A stretch of 64,000 nucleotides of DNA from Azorinus chamasolen (taxonomy: Eukaryota; Mollusca; Bivalvia; Cardiida; Solecurtidae): the NCBI GenBank assembly GCA_963576725.1, contig OY755241.1, forward strand, positions 54,560,484 to 54,624,483. The letters are read 5' to 3'. Position 1 is the first letter of the stretch. Every line of letters starts with the position of its first letter. A program made the translations under genes and the position numbers. The notes under the pieces are model-generated. The model was not told the DNA's origin, ran no database searches, and saw only the letters and a list, made by a program, of their open reading frames with translations. Shown in pieces: positions 21,507 through 34,522 of the stretch.

Positions 21507-21736
21507 AGACCGAACCACCAGGAAAAGGTTCCTTCAGAGTGTGTGTTCTGTTGACGATAATTTGAACTCCACAGTAACCGATGTATGCACCATCTATGTT
21601 TTACATTTAAACCTCTCCAAACCAGACGTTCAAAGTAATAACAATGACTATCTTAATGCAGCAGCTTAATGTAGGATGAAAGTCACCAAACGAAGCTCCT
21701 TTAGGAGATTTCTGTATGATTTTCATCATGCATTAA

Positions 21737-21958
21737 CCCCTTTTCTCGTGAAAATTCTTTTCAAATAGCGTATACCCAGATCAGACAGCTCCTGTAGGAT
21801 CTGGGACTGCTCTGTTTGCTTATGCAATTATAAAAGATCTGACTGTACAGTTTATACTAATATCAAAATATCCTCTGTACATATTCCGTTATGACAATTC
21901 AGCTGATACATAGTCATGATGTCATTATTTCGTACATGAATGTTCAACAGAGAAAGGG
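21737..21958. mobile_element. TTAA-flanked hairpin MITE, family 3, nested
   Basis: TTAA at 21733-21736 and 21959-21962, interrupting the CATGCATTAAGC of a TA-flanked hairpin MITE (about 21606-22030). Confidence 0.85.
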
Positions 21959-22043
21959 TTAAGCAGACTACTGTCTGAACTATATAAATTCTTCTATGCT
22001 AAACGTCCAGTTTAGATGGTTGTTGTATCATATACTGTTACAT

Positions 22044-22049
22044 AATAAA
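22044..22049 (+). promoter_or_regulatory. Candidate polyadenylation signal of gene A
   Basis: AATAAA about 540 bp after the stop codon. The intervening sequence holds a nested MITE pair, so the 3' end could be elsewhere. Confidence 0.3.
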
Positions 22050-22099
22050 CTGATGTATCTTTAAGAAGACAAGACGTGTTTTATGCATGTGTAAAACCT

Positions 22100-22790
22100 A
22101 AATGCCAGTTTATTCAGCAAATGACACATACCCCGAACAAAATAGTGCAGAATCTAACACAAACAACACAGACCCTAACACAAATAGCAGGATACCTGAT
22201 CTAAACAGCATGGATTCTTATTCAAAAAGCACATGCCCTGATCTTTCAACATAGACCTGATCAAAACAGCCAATATCCAGACACACAAAAACAACAACAA
22301 ATATATTGATCAAAAGAATAAAGACCTCGGTTCAAGCAGTACAATTCCGCCCCTTAATGATACAGACATTGACCCAAAACAGAACATACCCTGGGTCAAG
22401 CATTACAGACTTTGGCCCATACACAACATTCTCTGAGTAAAAGAGTGCAGGTCCTGGCCAATCAGAACATACCGCGAGTCAAGCAGTGCAGACCAATGTT
22501 TCAAACAAAACATACCCTGAGTATGAGTATATAGTGCAGATCCTGGCCAAAACAGAACATACCCCGAGTCATATGTAGTGCAGGTTCTGGCCAAAACAGC
22601 ACATATCCTGAATAAGACGGTGCTGACCATGGTCCAAAAAGAACATACTCTGGGTCAAACAGTGCAGACCCTGGCCCAAACAGCACATGTATACGCTGAG
22701 TCATACAGTACAGACCCTGGTGCAAACAGAACATACCCCGAGTCATACAGTGCAGGCCCTGACCAAAACAGCACACATTGAGCAGTCTCG
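22100..22790. repeat. ~40-bp tandem repeat downstream of gene A
   Basis: Units like CAGACCCTGGCCCAAACAGC, ACATACCCCGAGTCATACAG, more regular to the right. Confidence 0.75.
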
Positions 22791-23174
22791 TGGTGACCTT
22801 TATATTTCTGCTGTGCCTTGTCACAATTTACTTATTATTCTGCATATCGTACTAACGTCTATACCTTTTAAATGCCATCGAGTCCTGTACAACCTAGATT
22901 TCGGCAACTGTCACGTAGAATAGTTCGCTCCACGTAAACTTTCCACGTAAATTTCGATCTTGACTTCCGGTTTTTACAAAGTCATATTTTAGCGTCATTT
23001 CGCTTATTCTTGTTGAGATTTCGAGTTATATTTTTATTTTATGTAAGTCACATTGAATCTGTAACTCACTTGAAACGTCTCACCTCGTTCTACTTTGCAT
23101 GTAAAAGCTGGTGTTCTTTCAACAACGCTACGTGCATTTTGCTTGTTGTTATTACGACGTCACATCAAGATGGG

Positions 23175-24084
23175 TATAAAAGGCGGCCTGTTCTGACGAA
23201 ACGCCAATATGGTTGTTACTCAATTTGAGAACTGACAACTAACGCACAATGAGTGGGGACATTGAGGTATATTGACCCACAATGATATAGAATAAAGAAC
23301 AGGTTATATTTTACGCAGAAACACAAACTATTCAATGCGATTATGATCAGCACCTTTACCAGATCCGGTCAAACACTTGTAATTTTACCCAATCCGGTAA
23401 AACTACCAAACACTTTTTTCTTATCAATAAGATCAAATATATATATATAAGAATATAATGTTGATAAATATCAGTTTATAATATAAGTTACATATAACTA
23501 TAAAAATGTTGTATTAAATCTTACCTATTGTCATTTTCAATATTATTTTTTTACCATCCGGTCAAATTGTGATTTTACCAGACGTTGTAAATATTACAGA
23601 TTTAGTTTCTAAATATGTGTTAAGGTGTCAGAATAATAGTTTGGGATAGACAAAGATGACAAATATTAAAATAGATCTAATTGTCTTTTACTGAGATTGT
23701 TATTTTACCTGAACAGGTAAATTTTATGGAATTGTAAAAAATAGACTTTAGGATTGATTGAAGAAATACAAATACAAACTAATGACAGATATTTGAAACT
23801 TTGTCTTTTATTTCATGCCTTAAATCTCCTAAATAAGATCTCAGAGCGAACCCACATTTATTGTTAAAGCTAGATCTTGATCTAGCAGAATTGTGTATTG
23901 ATGTCCCTCAGGTCCAGCATCCTGACAAAATATTGAAAACTGAAATAAAGCCTGTGGGGGCACACCGTTTGTATAGAGGGGCAGTAGCTGACCCGATATT
24001 GGCACACTACATTAAAATGACTGTCATTCAAAACAATTCGTTTTAATCATTATTTTCATCCACGACATTACCCATTTAAATAAA
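23175..24084 (+). CDS. Candidate 50-residue two-exon gene with TATA box
   Basis: A TATAAAAG box (23175-23182) lies 74 bp before ATG 23249. Exon 1 (23249-23266, MSGDIE) ends at a GTATAT donor. Exon 2 (23912-24046) follows CCCTCAG in phase 0 and reads VQHPDKILKTEIKPVGAHRL, YRGAVADPILAHYIKM, then a short tail and TAA. AATAAA lies at 24079-24084. The protein is basic with no membrane segment; I do not recognise a family. The tail after HYIKM looks less ordered, so a missed donor or a decayed copy is possible. Promoter, start, splice sites and poly(A) signal in register are the only support. Confidence 0.35.
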
Positions 24085-24119
24085 TATTCACTAAATAATA
24101 CGGATTTTAAACACACAGT

Positions 24120-25760
24120 TTGTTTGCTTGGTCTTTTTGTTTTGGTTACGTAAAAAGTGTAGACCTGCAAAATTGTGACCTGCGCAACTCATATAATATC
24201 AACATTGACATCATTTTAAACATCATTTTAAAATCAACGTTATTTCCGTAATAACAACAATGTCACCATCTGGGTCTAAATAAATGATGGCAAGTTGTCG
24301 CCTTGCCCCTATTCATCCTGCATCGGGCGCCCAACAGACCGGTTTAAACCCCCATTGACTACTGTCACTGACCATTCCAAGGTGGTACTTCCATCTTCCC
24401 CTATTGTTTGTTTGTTTTGTCTTTGTGCGTCTCTTTGTGTTTTGGTAGTTATGAACATTTGTTGTTTTCTTGTTGTGGTGCCGTTCGGGCGGCTGTTTGT
24501 TTTCTATGTGGTATTTCCTGCATGACTCATATTTGTATTTCTAAACAAACTGTTTATTACCTTGGGCTTTTTGTGTTACGCTAAATCTAGATCTGCAAAA
24601 TTGTGACGCGCAACCCTATAATATTAACATCGACGATGTCATTTCTGTAAAATTGGAAAAAAACTGTCAAACAGCGAAAAGCACAGACAACATTTATTCA
24701 CCGACAGTTTAATACATATGTGTGACCAATAATTTTGCGAAGTCTGTAAACGACGTCAATGTAACACTCCGGATGTGAAATACCTAAATTTAAAAGACTA
24801 CGTAATTTACAGTTGCTGATGAGCAGACCATTACGGTGATAAGATTTAGAAAATGTCTTTCGAAGTTTGTCATATCTAATTTGTCATATCTTTAGCCCTG
24901 TTTTAGTAGTTTTCCAGTGATAATTAGATTGCGATTGTTAAAATCATCAACAACAACCCCCTAGGAAAACGAATATGCTGAGAAATGTAAACCCCATAAG
25001 ATGTAGCACGGGGCACATCTCTATCTAAATTGAGATAGTTAACTATGTTAACATCAAATTTATCCCTTTTGTCATAAATTCTAGAATAAATCGGCTTATT
25101 GTTTATAGATACAGTAAAACCCCTCTAATGTGACCACTTAATGAATAGCCATGGTTGTCGTTATAAGCAGGTGGTTGCTTAATGCAGGAGCTTTCAGCAT
25201 AACTTTCGTCCTGCATTAAGCTACCACATGCCTTTGCTACTGTGAATGATGCCCCTTTTTGCTGGTCGCATTAGAGATGTTTTACTGTAGATTGAACTCT
25301 AAAATATCTGCTTTATTTAACTTGAGCTCTATAGGATATATTGGGGGTTATTATACAATAACAGAATGGGTTATTTATATAAAAGGGATATGGTCCCGTA
25401 GTACTACAACATGTTGCATGTCTGGTTATCAACCCTTTTACAGTTGGCAATCACGCTGGCCTCTTTGTATGTACACCGACAAGAAAGGGTTAGTACTCTA
25501 TAAAAGCGACCTCTTAAATTCGGGAAAGGAAAAATGACGTTTGTACTATATCTTTGTTTGTCCCTAGACCGGTTCAAACCCCCAGTGACTATTATCACTG
25601 ACTGACCGTTCCAAAGGTGGTACTTCCATCCCCCTATTGTTTATTTGTTTTGTCTCTTTGTGTTTTTATGTACATTTGCTGTATTTCCATGTTGTGGTGC
25701 TGTTCGGGTGACTGTTTGTTTTGTTTGTGGTATTTCCTGCATGCCTCATATTTGTACTTT
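24120..25760. repeat. Two duplicated blocks beside the Penelope fragment
   Basis: The segment with GACTACTGTCACTGACCATT ... GTGGTATTTCCTGCATGACT (24350-24530) recurs at 25580-25750. TGCAAAATTGTGACCTGCGCA (near 24165) recurs near 24595. These look like copies of one decayed element ending next to the reverse transcriptase fragment. No gene otherwise. Confidence 0.5.
25112..25287. mobile_element. TA-flanked hairpin MITE (GCGACCAC type)
   Basis: CAGTAAAACCCCTCTAATGT start, GATGTTTTACTG end. Part of one arm is deleted. Confidence 0.78.
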
Positions 25761-25767
25761 CTTTAGA

Positions 25768-26124
25768 TATATCCAAATAACGTGATATATTATTGAAAGC
25801 ACTGATGACATCTGCCTGTGAATCGGTTTTAAGGTTAAACATAAATGCCTGCCCAAAGCAATTCAAAAACAAGTCTGCAATTAAAGGAGCACAGTTGGTT
25901 CCCGTTGGAATACCAATGACCTGGCGATATACAGAATTACCAAAGTGAACACATATTTTGTCTAACAGAAAGATGACAGCATTACAAAGATCTGAACATG
26001 TCCACGAGGTATACTTATCTGCACCGTCATTGGCTGAACTCAACCTGGCTAGCATTAACAAACGGTGGAGAGGCGCCAATCCAAACTGTTTTACACTCGG
26101 TACATAATTTTGTAACAAAACCAA
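25768..26124 (-). mobile_element. Penelope-like element reverse transcriptase fragment
   Basis: The minus strand encodes about 119 residues with CNAVIFLLDKICVHFG, YRQVIGIPTGTNCAPLIADL and ADVISAFNNISRYLD, the core of a Penelope-like reverse transcriptase just before the catalytic YLDD box. Homology stops at YLD, where another repeat is joined, so the element is truncated and inactive. Confidence 0.8.
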
Positions 26125-26129
26125 AGTAA

Positions 26130-27060
26130 ATAGATATTATAGTATACTATAATTTTTAACACAGTGAAATGTCCTGCCATGGCCTTTGCAAATATGTCAG
26201 GATCCAAACTGTTTAACACTCTACGTGTGTTTTCAAAAACAATTTTAAGACAGTTCCAATTTGAAGCCTGAAACGGTTTGGTTTTTATTGGGTATTTAGC
26301 TCACTTTAACAGTATTTCATTCATATCACGACGTCCAGCTAATTACAGGTGGAGGAAGACCCCAGAGGTTCTTCTGTACACGGAACAATTTGCCATGTTT
26401 CGTGTACAGAACAACAATCAGGTACAATCGTATAACCACCGACCTACCGCAAGCCAGCTGGGAAGCTTCCAACGGAAACGGTCGTTAGTCTTAGCAGTCG
26501 AAATTTATTTAAGGATTAAAGAAATAAGGGTTAGTCCTTTCCTTCATATATCCGGTTTTTCACGCCTTTTCAAACAGAGTAGACCCATATCAGTAAGCGC
26601 CGTCTGGTCAGGATCTGCTTTGCTTGCTCATGAAATTAAAATTTATCAGGCTATACAGTTTTATTTCAATACCACATCGTCCGGTGTACAAATGCCATTA
26701 TATAAATTCAGCAAATAGATACATGTATTAATGATGGCAATATTCTTACTTGAATATTCAACTATGATTATTCAACTGGGAAAAGGGCAACAGTACGCTG
26801 GAGTACGCTCATCGAGACTGATGTTGAATAAACTGTGTTAGGTACCGGTGTATCTAACTTTTCAATCCTGAATTTTCAAATGGACTATTCCAAAATTCAA
26901 ACAGGTCAAGCGTACCGTGAATATTCAGGGGTGTTGTAAAAGAAAAGTGCAACATGACAAATTGCACAGACCCTGATTATAGGGCTCCTCTAGGAGCCAT
27001 CTCATCTTGGTCTACACTGTTTACAAAGGACGTTAGTGACTCGATTCTCACACTGAACGG
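26130..27060. other. Intergenic, only MITE fragments seen
   Basis: Fragments of family 6 (26200-26225) and family 3 (26575-26640, 26965-27025) hairpins. The open frame at 26278-26718 shows no family signal. Confidence 0.5.
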
Positions 27061-27065
27061 GTTAA

Positions 27066-27308
27066 CGCTTTCGGTGCCACATTTCTATTTGTCGTCTGCA
27101 ATCCAAATTTTGTTAAAACATTCAGTACAATATTGAAATTGGATAAATAAATGTAAATTTTAAAGGAATAAAGCACAGACAGACATAGAAATAGCGAATG
27201 AGACAATTAGTGAAGTCCCTGATCAGACGCTGCCTTGAAAAGGCGGCGTCTGATCTCGGACTGCACTATTTATCGTGGTGCATTTATGCGACTTCAGCGG
27301 TGAAAGGG
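27066..27308. mobile_element. TTAA-flanked hairpin MITE, family 2
   Basis: TTAA both sides, CGCTTTCGGTGCCA start, GCGGTGAAAGGG end, and a well-kept central hairpin GCCTTGAAAAGGCGGC. Confidence 0.85.
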
Positions 27309-27409
27309 TTAAGCCAGTTTGCAGATAACTAGGGGCGTGTTACGGGAATAAATAAAGAGGGTCATAGTAGTTATAATTTTTACAACTGAAGATTTTTAAA
27401 TTTGTTCAA

Positions 27410-28130
27410 ATTGTACATGGTAGATCTAATCATAATTAATTCTCAATATGGTCACCACAGGACTATTTCTACCAAATACCATTCAAACTGAACCACCAGT
27501 ATTTGAGAATACATGTAAGAAATTTGAAAAGTTTCCGATATTGTCATATCTATAAACAAAGTAGCCCTGCTCCTGGCAGCCATGTTTTTTTTTATTCCAG
27601 ATAACAACATGGTTTCAGCATTTTTATACAGTCATAAAGGGACTATTCCTATCAAATGCCATTTAAACTGGACTGTTAAATTTGGAGAAGGTTTTTAAAC
27701 AATTCTATATAGACATATTTGGAAATTTAGCCCAGCCCATGGCAGCCATGTTTTCATGCATATCAACATTGATAGCGGGTTACGGGAAGACGTTTATTCC
27801 TACCAAATTCTATTCAAACTGGACTACTGGTTTTGGAGATGAAGATTTTTTTACACTTTTCCATATAGTAGTATGAGGAAATTTAGCTCTGTACATGGCG
27901 GCAATGTTTTCATGCATATCAATATTGTTACGGGCAATTTTGATAAAGGGTCACCTGGCGACTATTCCTACCAAATACCATTCAAAATGGAACACCAGTT
28001 TTGAAGAAGAACATTTTAAAGGCTTTCTATGTATTTATATAACGAAATCCAGTCACGTCCCTGGCGGTCATAGTGGCAATTTTGATAAAGGAGAACAACC
28101 AGATCTGTTACCTGTTTCGTATGTTTTTCT
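27410..28130. repeat. ~150-bp tandem units, intergenic
   Basis: About five units containing GCAGCCATGTTTTCATGCAT, GACTATTCCTACCAAATACC and TGGAACACCAGTTTTG. Confidence 0.65.
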
Positions 28131-28139
28131 TTCTACGAC

Positions 28140-28900
28140 ATAACCGCACAGAAATAAGTGTTTGAATCATGATGAGACGCCGAGTTACTGATTAACTCAC
28201 CATGTTCCTAACTGTTCGTAGAGATCATTGGAAATTGATCCATAGTTTGCAAAGGTTATTCTGTGGATGTTATTAAATTTTACAAATATATTGCTTACAG
28301 TCTTTAGTGACATAAAAATATTTAGAAGTACTAGACTATTAGATTCTATATGAATACTGTTTCATTTTTACTTATAAATAAATCCGATCTTTCTAGAATT
28401 AATTTTAGAAGTCCACGTATATAAGATTCTATACAAATACTGTTTCATTTTTATCAATAAATAGGTCCGACCTTTCTAGAGGTTATTGGACATCAATGAC
28501 AAATTTTGATTTCAATAAAAACACACGATATGAATAACTAGAGGCAATACTGTGTTGTTCAGCTCATGTTGTCTCTCTTCAGGAACTGCAGATCTGATAT
28601 ATGTCTGTTGTGTTTGTAAATGCATGAAAAAGGCGTACGTATCGAATAAATGTTTTAATAAACTCAAATCGTCCTATTTGAAACAATATTATAACATTGA
28701 TAAACCCAGAGACAAAAATGTGTTATGACAACGAGGAGTTTCAGGCAGATTAATCCTTTGAATGCGAGACATGTGCAGGCTTGCATTTGCAAAGGTGTAT
28801 CCTTGATCAGAGGATTCTTGTCAGGATTTGCACTGTTTGTCATTCAAAATTGTTGAGCACGTGTAAGCATGTCATACTATATGGATTCAATAGATACACA
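28140..28900. other. Intergenic, no gene seen
   Basis: A ~110-bp duplicated stretch (28325-28470, TAGATTCTATATGAATACTG) and one family 3 hairpin fragment near 28800. Nothing coding. Confidence 0.5.
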
Positions 28901-28906
28901 CTAATA

Positions 28907-29101
28907 CAATAAAACCTCTCTATAACGGCCACTAAATTACATCAATTTAATGGCAGGTGGATGCTTAAAGCAAGGCGAAAGTAAAAAAGAACGCTCCTAT
29001 TGGAACGTTCTGTTTTACTTTCACATTGCTTTAAGCTGCCACCTGTCCTAAATACCAACTAATTAACACAATTTAGTGACCGTTATAGAGAGGTTGTACT
29101 G
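28907..29101. mobile_element. TA-flanked hairpin MITE (ATAACGGCCAC type)
   Basis: TA both sides, CAATAAAACCTCTCTATAAC start. Confidence 0.82.
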
Positions 29102-29190
29102 TAGGCTTTTCACCTTGAAATTTCAGCTTTGAAATAATAATTTGACGTAGTGACATAACTACATGGTGTTCCATTCACACATGGTGATAC

Positions 29191-29384
29191 AACGGTAGAA
29201 CTCGCCTTAAGTGGCAATTCATTAATTGAACAAAGGAGCGTTAGAACAGGTGGTTGCTTAATTCTAGGCAAAAGTAGTGCAGAAATCTCCTGTATGATCT
29301 TTCTACATTAGTTTTGACATGCAATAATCTACCTAACAGACCGAGTATTAGATAGCCGCTTAAGACAGGTTCTTCTATAGTAAC
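29191..29384. mobile_element. TA-flanked hairpin MITE (CTTAAGCGACC type)
   Basis: GTAGAACTCGCCTTAAGTGG start and CGCTTAAGACAGGTTCTTCT end. Diverged. Confidence 0.6.
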
Positions 29385-29459
29385 GTGTTTCATTATCACA
29401 TGATTTTGTCTGTAAAACAATATATTAGGAATGTCATAACTTTACCATTATTTATGTTA

Positions 29460-29850
29460 CAGGCATAACAGGCTACTAGGAAAGTTATTAATAAACTAGC
29501 AGTTATGGCAGGGGTATTACAGGCCATAAATAAGGTGATTAGTATAATATTAGTTATGACGAAAGGTATTATAGGCCATTTGGTACTTAATTCATAAACA
29601 AGTTATGGCTAAGGGATTACAAGCCGCTAGGAACGTAATTAATGAGATAGTAGTTATGGCAAAGGTGCACAGGCAAATGGGCACGTGATTAATAAAATAT
29701 TAGTCATGGCAAAGGTATACTGGCCACGGGAACGTAATTAATAAAGTATTAATTATAACAAAGGTATATTGGCCACTTGGAACGTAATTAATAAAATATT
29801 AGTTACTGCAAAGCTATACTGGCCACTGGGAACGTAATTAATAAAATTCT
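29460..29850. repeat. ~58-bp tandem repeat, intergenic
   Basis: About six units with AAGGTATACTGGCCACTGGG, AACGTAATTAATAAAATATT. Confidence 0.75.
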
Positions 29851-30059
29851 GCTTTCTGTTAAGTTTTTTCGTCTCGTGTTAAGCAACTGCCTGTTTTTAA
29901 AGACATTTTGTTATTTATAAAGTGGTCTTTACTGTAATACCTGCCATAAATACGTATTCCAACGCATTTGCAAACAGAGTAGACCTAGATCAGACGGCTC
30001 CTGTCTGGTCAGATCTGGAGCCGTCTGACCAGAGTCTGCTCTGTTTGCTTATGATATTA

Positions 30060-30770
30060 TATAGATATGATTATACACTTTCAACCATGACCAAACTTCC
30101 TGTTTCCATGTGCTTTTATAACAATACCTGACAACAATTTCATGATATAATTATTTCGTATTAATATTCACGGAGTAAAGGGTTTATAAATGCATGTTCA
30201 AACGATACTGATATAAACTTAACTAGTCGTACTATTAATAACATATTCATGATACTATTAATAAGATAGAAACATAACACATTTGCAATACTACTTACAG
30301 TATATAGAGGATCTTACATGAGTGTTCATTGCAACTTGTTTTATGAAACGAGTTTACTATAATAATATGACACGAGCTTTGGCAGGTTCATATTCGTTAC
30401 AGTAACACGTTTCATGAAAACAATTTGAAATGAAAACGAATGGAATATTTTTTTTATCATATAAGCCTTAAAATGCCATAGAAAAAGAAACATGATTAGC
30501 TGACGGCTGTTTCGGCCATTGTTTACAAACAGCATAGTAATACAACAGCCGACACACATGAAGCGCTTTGATTGGCTAACGATTAAATGAGTTATACGAT
30601 TGGTTAACTATTAAACAACGCCATGTGTTGGTTGTGAGTATTATCTGTAAGATTCTTTAAATATCGGAGTCAAACTACTAATTTGCATAAAAATACACTA
30701 GTGCATTTCCGCGATTTACGGCACTCGGTTTCGGCACAGGTAGATTATGTGATAAATTATAATTCTAGCA
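30060..30770. other. Intergenic, no gene seen
   Basis: The tail of a family 3 MITE (hairpin at 29975-30055, end near 30180), then AT-rich unique sequence. Confidence 0.5.
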
Positions 30771-30834
30771 ATAACATATTGCAATACTAATAATACCATA
30801 ATATGATTATAGTAATAGCACAATGCAATTGCAG

Positions 30835-31027
30835 TAAACACCTCTAAACAAGAATTCTAGTAGAGAAGATTTTAGATACATTTGGCAGGTGGCTGCTTAA
30901 TGCAGGATTAAAGTCAAGGAGAAAGCTCATAGAACACCTTTTGCCCGACTTTCACCATGCTTTGATCTGTCATCCAGACTCCAAGAGTGATTATCATACT
31001 AAATCTAACGTCATAAGGTTTCACTGT
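30835..31027. mobile_element. TA-flanked hairpin MITE (AAACCGGAATTC type)
   Basis: CAGTAAACACCTCTAAACAA start, AAGGTTTCACTG-TA end. Confidence 0.65.
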
Positions 31028-32000
31028 ACTACTAATAATATAAATAACATTATTGTAATAACATAATGCAATACTAATAATAACATAGATAAAATGCTTG
31101 TAATACCATAATGCAATATTAATGATATCATGATTATAATTATTGTAATAACATGATGCAATACTATTAATAACATGATTATAATTCTAGCAATAACATA
31201 CATTTTTGTAATGCAATACTACTTATAATATAATTATGATTATTGTAATAAAATAATGCAATATAAATAGTAGCATAATTATAACTATTGTAATAATATA
31301 ATGCCAAACTAGTAATAGCATATATACAATACTAATAATAACATAATAATAATTATAGTAATGATATGAATATAATTTTAATAATGACATGAATATATTT
31401 CTAGTAAAAATATAATGCAATACTAATAAGAATACAGTATTCTAGCGATAACATATAATTCTAGTAATGAAATGAGTATATATTTCTAGTTATAATGCAA
31501 TGTAGTACTAATAAAACACATGGATCTAGTGATGAAATAAACATTATTCTATTAATGGGATATATACATCTCTAGAATAAGATAAGTATGTTTCAAGTGC
31601 TAAGTTATTGTTATGACGTGCATATATATCTAGTAAAAATAAAATTCAATACTAATAGAGACACATAATTCTACTTATAACATAAATATAATTAAAGTAA
31701 TGCCATAAATATTCTAGTAATAATACAATGCAATACTATTAAAACACATGATTCTAGTAAAAAAGATAAAAGTAATTAAGTTAATAAATATAGTTTTAGT
31801 GATAACATACATATGCTTCTAGCAACGACATGAATGAAATAATAGTAATGCCATATAATGGAATGTTTTAATAACATAAATATATTACTAAATATAACAG
31901 AAATAAAATTCTACTACTAATAAAATATTTTGATAGTACTGGAATGAAGATAAAACTTGTAAGGACATAATTTAAAAAGTACTGACATGAAATAACACAA
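31028..32000. repeat. AT-rich degenerate repeat
   Basis: Repeated AATGCAATACTAATAATAAC / ATTCTAGTAATAACATA motifs with little GC. No gene seen. Confidence 0.65.
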
Positions 32001-32159
32001 GCAATGAACTATATATATAATACGATGGAAAACATCTCTGTAGCTAATATTTGATTACTCAATATCCGTTTCTTTGAACACAGATGCCTTTCATCCGTCA
32101 GTCATCGTCCTTCAATAAACTTCCTTTCCCATACTAAAAGTCTAAAACCTCTTTTGACT

Positions 32160-32730
32160 GATTTTGGTAAAGAGATTTAACAGTACCAGTAATACAAACT
32201 CCTTAACCATGGAGTTTAAGGCTTGGTTTGTTTCTTGTAATCGGTGCTCTGGGCAAGGATATACTCCCAAAGCCATGGAATTGACGCTTGGTTTGTTTCA
32301 TGTGAGTACAGAAACGAACAAGGAAAAACTCCCCAAACTAAGGAATCGAGGTCTGTTTCTTTTCTTATGAACAGTTCCCCTTGTAATGAAAAACTCCAAA
32401 AACTTTTGAGTTGACGATTGGTTTGTTTCATTTGAACAGTGCTCTTGTGCAAGGAAAAATTCCCTAAATATGGCATTAACGTTTGGTTTGTTTCTTGTGA
32501 ACAGTGCTCCTGTTAAGGAAAAACTTTCTAAACTATGGAATCTAGGTCTGGTTTGTGTCCTGTAAACAGTGCCACGGGTTCAGGAAAAATCCTTAAGCTA
32601 TGGAGTTTGAGGATTTGTTCCGTTCACTGTGAACAGTTTCTCGGACAAGAAAAAAACTCTTTACACAGAATTGAGGCGTTTTGTTTCTTGTGAACAGTGC
32701 CCGTGTATGGGTAAACTCCATGAACTATGG
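32160..32730. repeat. ~65-bp tandem repeat, intergenic
   Basis: About eight units with TTGGTTTGTTTCTTGTGAAC, AGTGCTCCTGTGCAAGGAAA. Confidence 0.78.
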
Positions 32731-33213
32731 TGTTGAATTAATTATTTCAGCTCACCAGCGACATGAACACGTATTCCAGAAATATCCCTTAGAAAGAAAA
32801 TGAACTAGCGTATTGGCTGCGGATGTAGGAATTCAGGATGCCCATGATTTACTGAGAGGCTAGCTTTTAGATTTACACTCAAGAACAAAACAATTATATC
32901 ATTGTTCCGTTTTCATTGTGCTCTCTGATGCCCAATAACTCTTTGATGTTTGGTATTTGTTTTAAAAATGTGCAGGTCGTTTGCTAGATTTACACTCAAG
33001 AACAAAACAATGGCAATCTTTTTTCTGTTTTCACTGTACTCTCTAATGCTCAAGAACGATTTGATATTTGGTGCTTGTTAACATTTTGCAGGTCCACACA
33101 CCAATGCACTCCAAACTTTCTGTTTAATGTGTGATAGAAAAGTCCATCTACTGTTTTTATTTATTTACTGTATAGTTATATCCCCCCAGCGGGTGCACAT
33201 ATGTATATATTAA

Positions 33214-33293
33214 CATTTTACTCCATGGATATTCATGTAAGATATATGCTCTGTTTGCATTGACATAGAAAAGCGTATTTATGGAATAAAGAG
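33214..33293. mobile_element. TTAA-flanked MITE, family 3, 80-bp remnant
   Basis: TTAA at 33210-33213 and 33294-33297, with ends CATTTTACTCCATGGATA and TTTATGGAATAAAGAG. Only the termini and one CTCTGTTTGCA arm remain. Confidence 0.75.
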
Positions 33294-33496
33294 TTAAAGC
33301 ATGACATGAATGAAATTTATATTGTTGTTTTTTATTTTTAGTCCTTAAAATGTGCGACAAAATCGTAAAGGTGTTTGTAGTACCTTAATAATACATTGAA
33401 TGATTAACAGGCTTGTTGCTTCGTCAGATAAGACACTTTTGCTGTGTTGTTAAAGATTACAATCTGTCTTAATTTACGCATAACATACTGCCTTAA

Positions 33497-33724
33497 ACCC
33501 TTCGCTTGCTATTCATGTCAATATACCTACCTTTAAATAGTGAAGACCCAGATGAGACAGCTCCTGCAGGAGCTGTCCCATCAGGGTATGCACTATTAAC
33601 AAGTTGATTGTGCAACCAGTGCACTCCGCAGCAGTGATTGCACAAAGAAATACTTATAAGATATATGTAATATAGGCATGGGTAAAGAAGGAGAAATGTA
33701 TTTTAAAAATCAGCAAGCGAAGGG
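33497..33724. mobile_element. TTAA-flanked hairpin MITE, family 1
   Basis: Same family. The right side is GGGTTAA; the left is TTAAACCC with one extra A. Confidence 0.75.
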
Positions 33725-34029
33725 TTAATGTCCTGTCAGTGCTGAACCATCACGTGAGAACTACGTATTTCTGGGTTTCCAAATGTTCTCCTTTCTCTTT
33801 TTAAAGTGTTTCAAGTATCATTTTCAGCGTAATCATATCTTATTTAAGCATTTTCCCTTTTCTGCTATTATTTTATTTAGTCATGTTTTCCCACCCATGA
33901 AACTGTCCATTACAAGGACTAAACACTATAGCTCTCCCTTTTTCTTCTATCCTGCTTTGAAGCAGATTTTACGCAGCTATTTTACGCTTGCGTAAAACCT
34001 CGTTTGCTTGCACTGCAGTTTTTGTGTGT

Positions 34030-34195
34030 ATTTTTAGAGCTTGTGAGCTTGTGAGCCTCTCTGCAAATGGTTGTGCTACAGTTTGGGTGAACATATTCAG
34101 AGCATGTGAGTCCCTCTGCAAATGGTTGTGTTACAGTTTGGGTGAATCTATTTAGAGCTTGTGAGTCTCTTTGCAAATGGTTAGCAGGTTGTGCA
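34030..34195. repeat. ~58-bp tandem repeat, three copies
   Basis: GAGCTTGTGAGTCTCTCTGC and AAATGGTTGTGCTACAGTTT. Confidence 0.8.
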
Positions 34196-34522
34196 CAAGT
34201 CGTATAAACAGGGCGCACAAAACTGGGACACCATGAAATACTGAGTTAATCTCTCTGACCTTAATCTTTACTCTTTTCGGCGCCACTTAATTTTCGCCTG
34301 CATACTATTATCGGCTTTAATTGTCAGAGAAGATATTTCATCAATTTCTTCCCAGAATATAAGTAGCTAGTCAAACGGTTTCGATCCTGATTAGACACCG
34401 AGTTACTCGGAGTCCAATCTGGAGTCAGACTGTTTGCAAAATAAATTCACTGATTTACCCATTACAGCAAGCCCTTTGACACACATTCGGCGAAAGTTTA
34501 AAAACAAAAACATGGACGTTAA

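Noticed and set aside
26278..26718. 146-codon open frame
   Set aside because: No recognisable domain, and it runs through a family 3 MITE hairpin.
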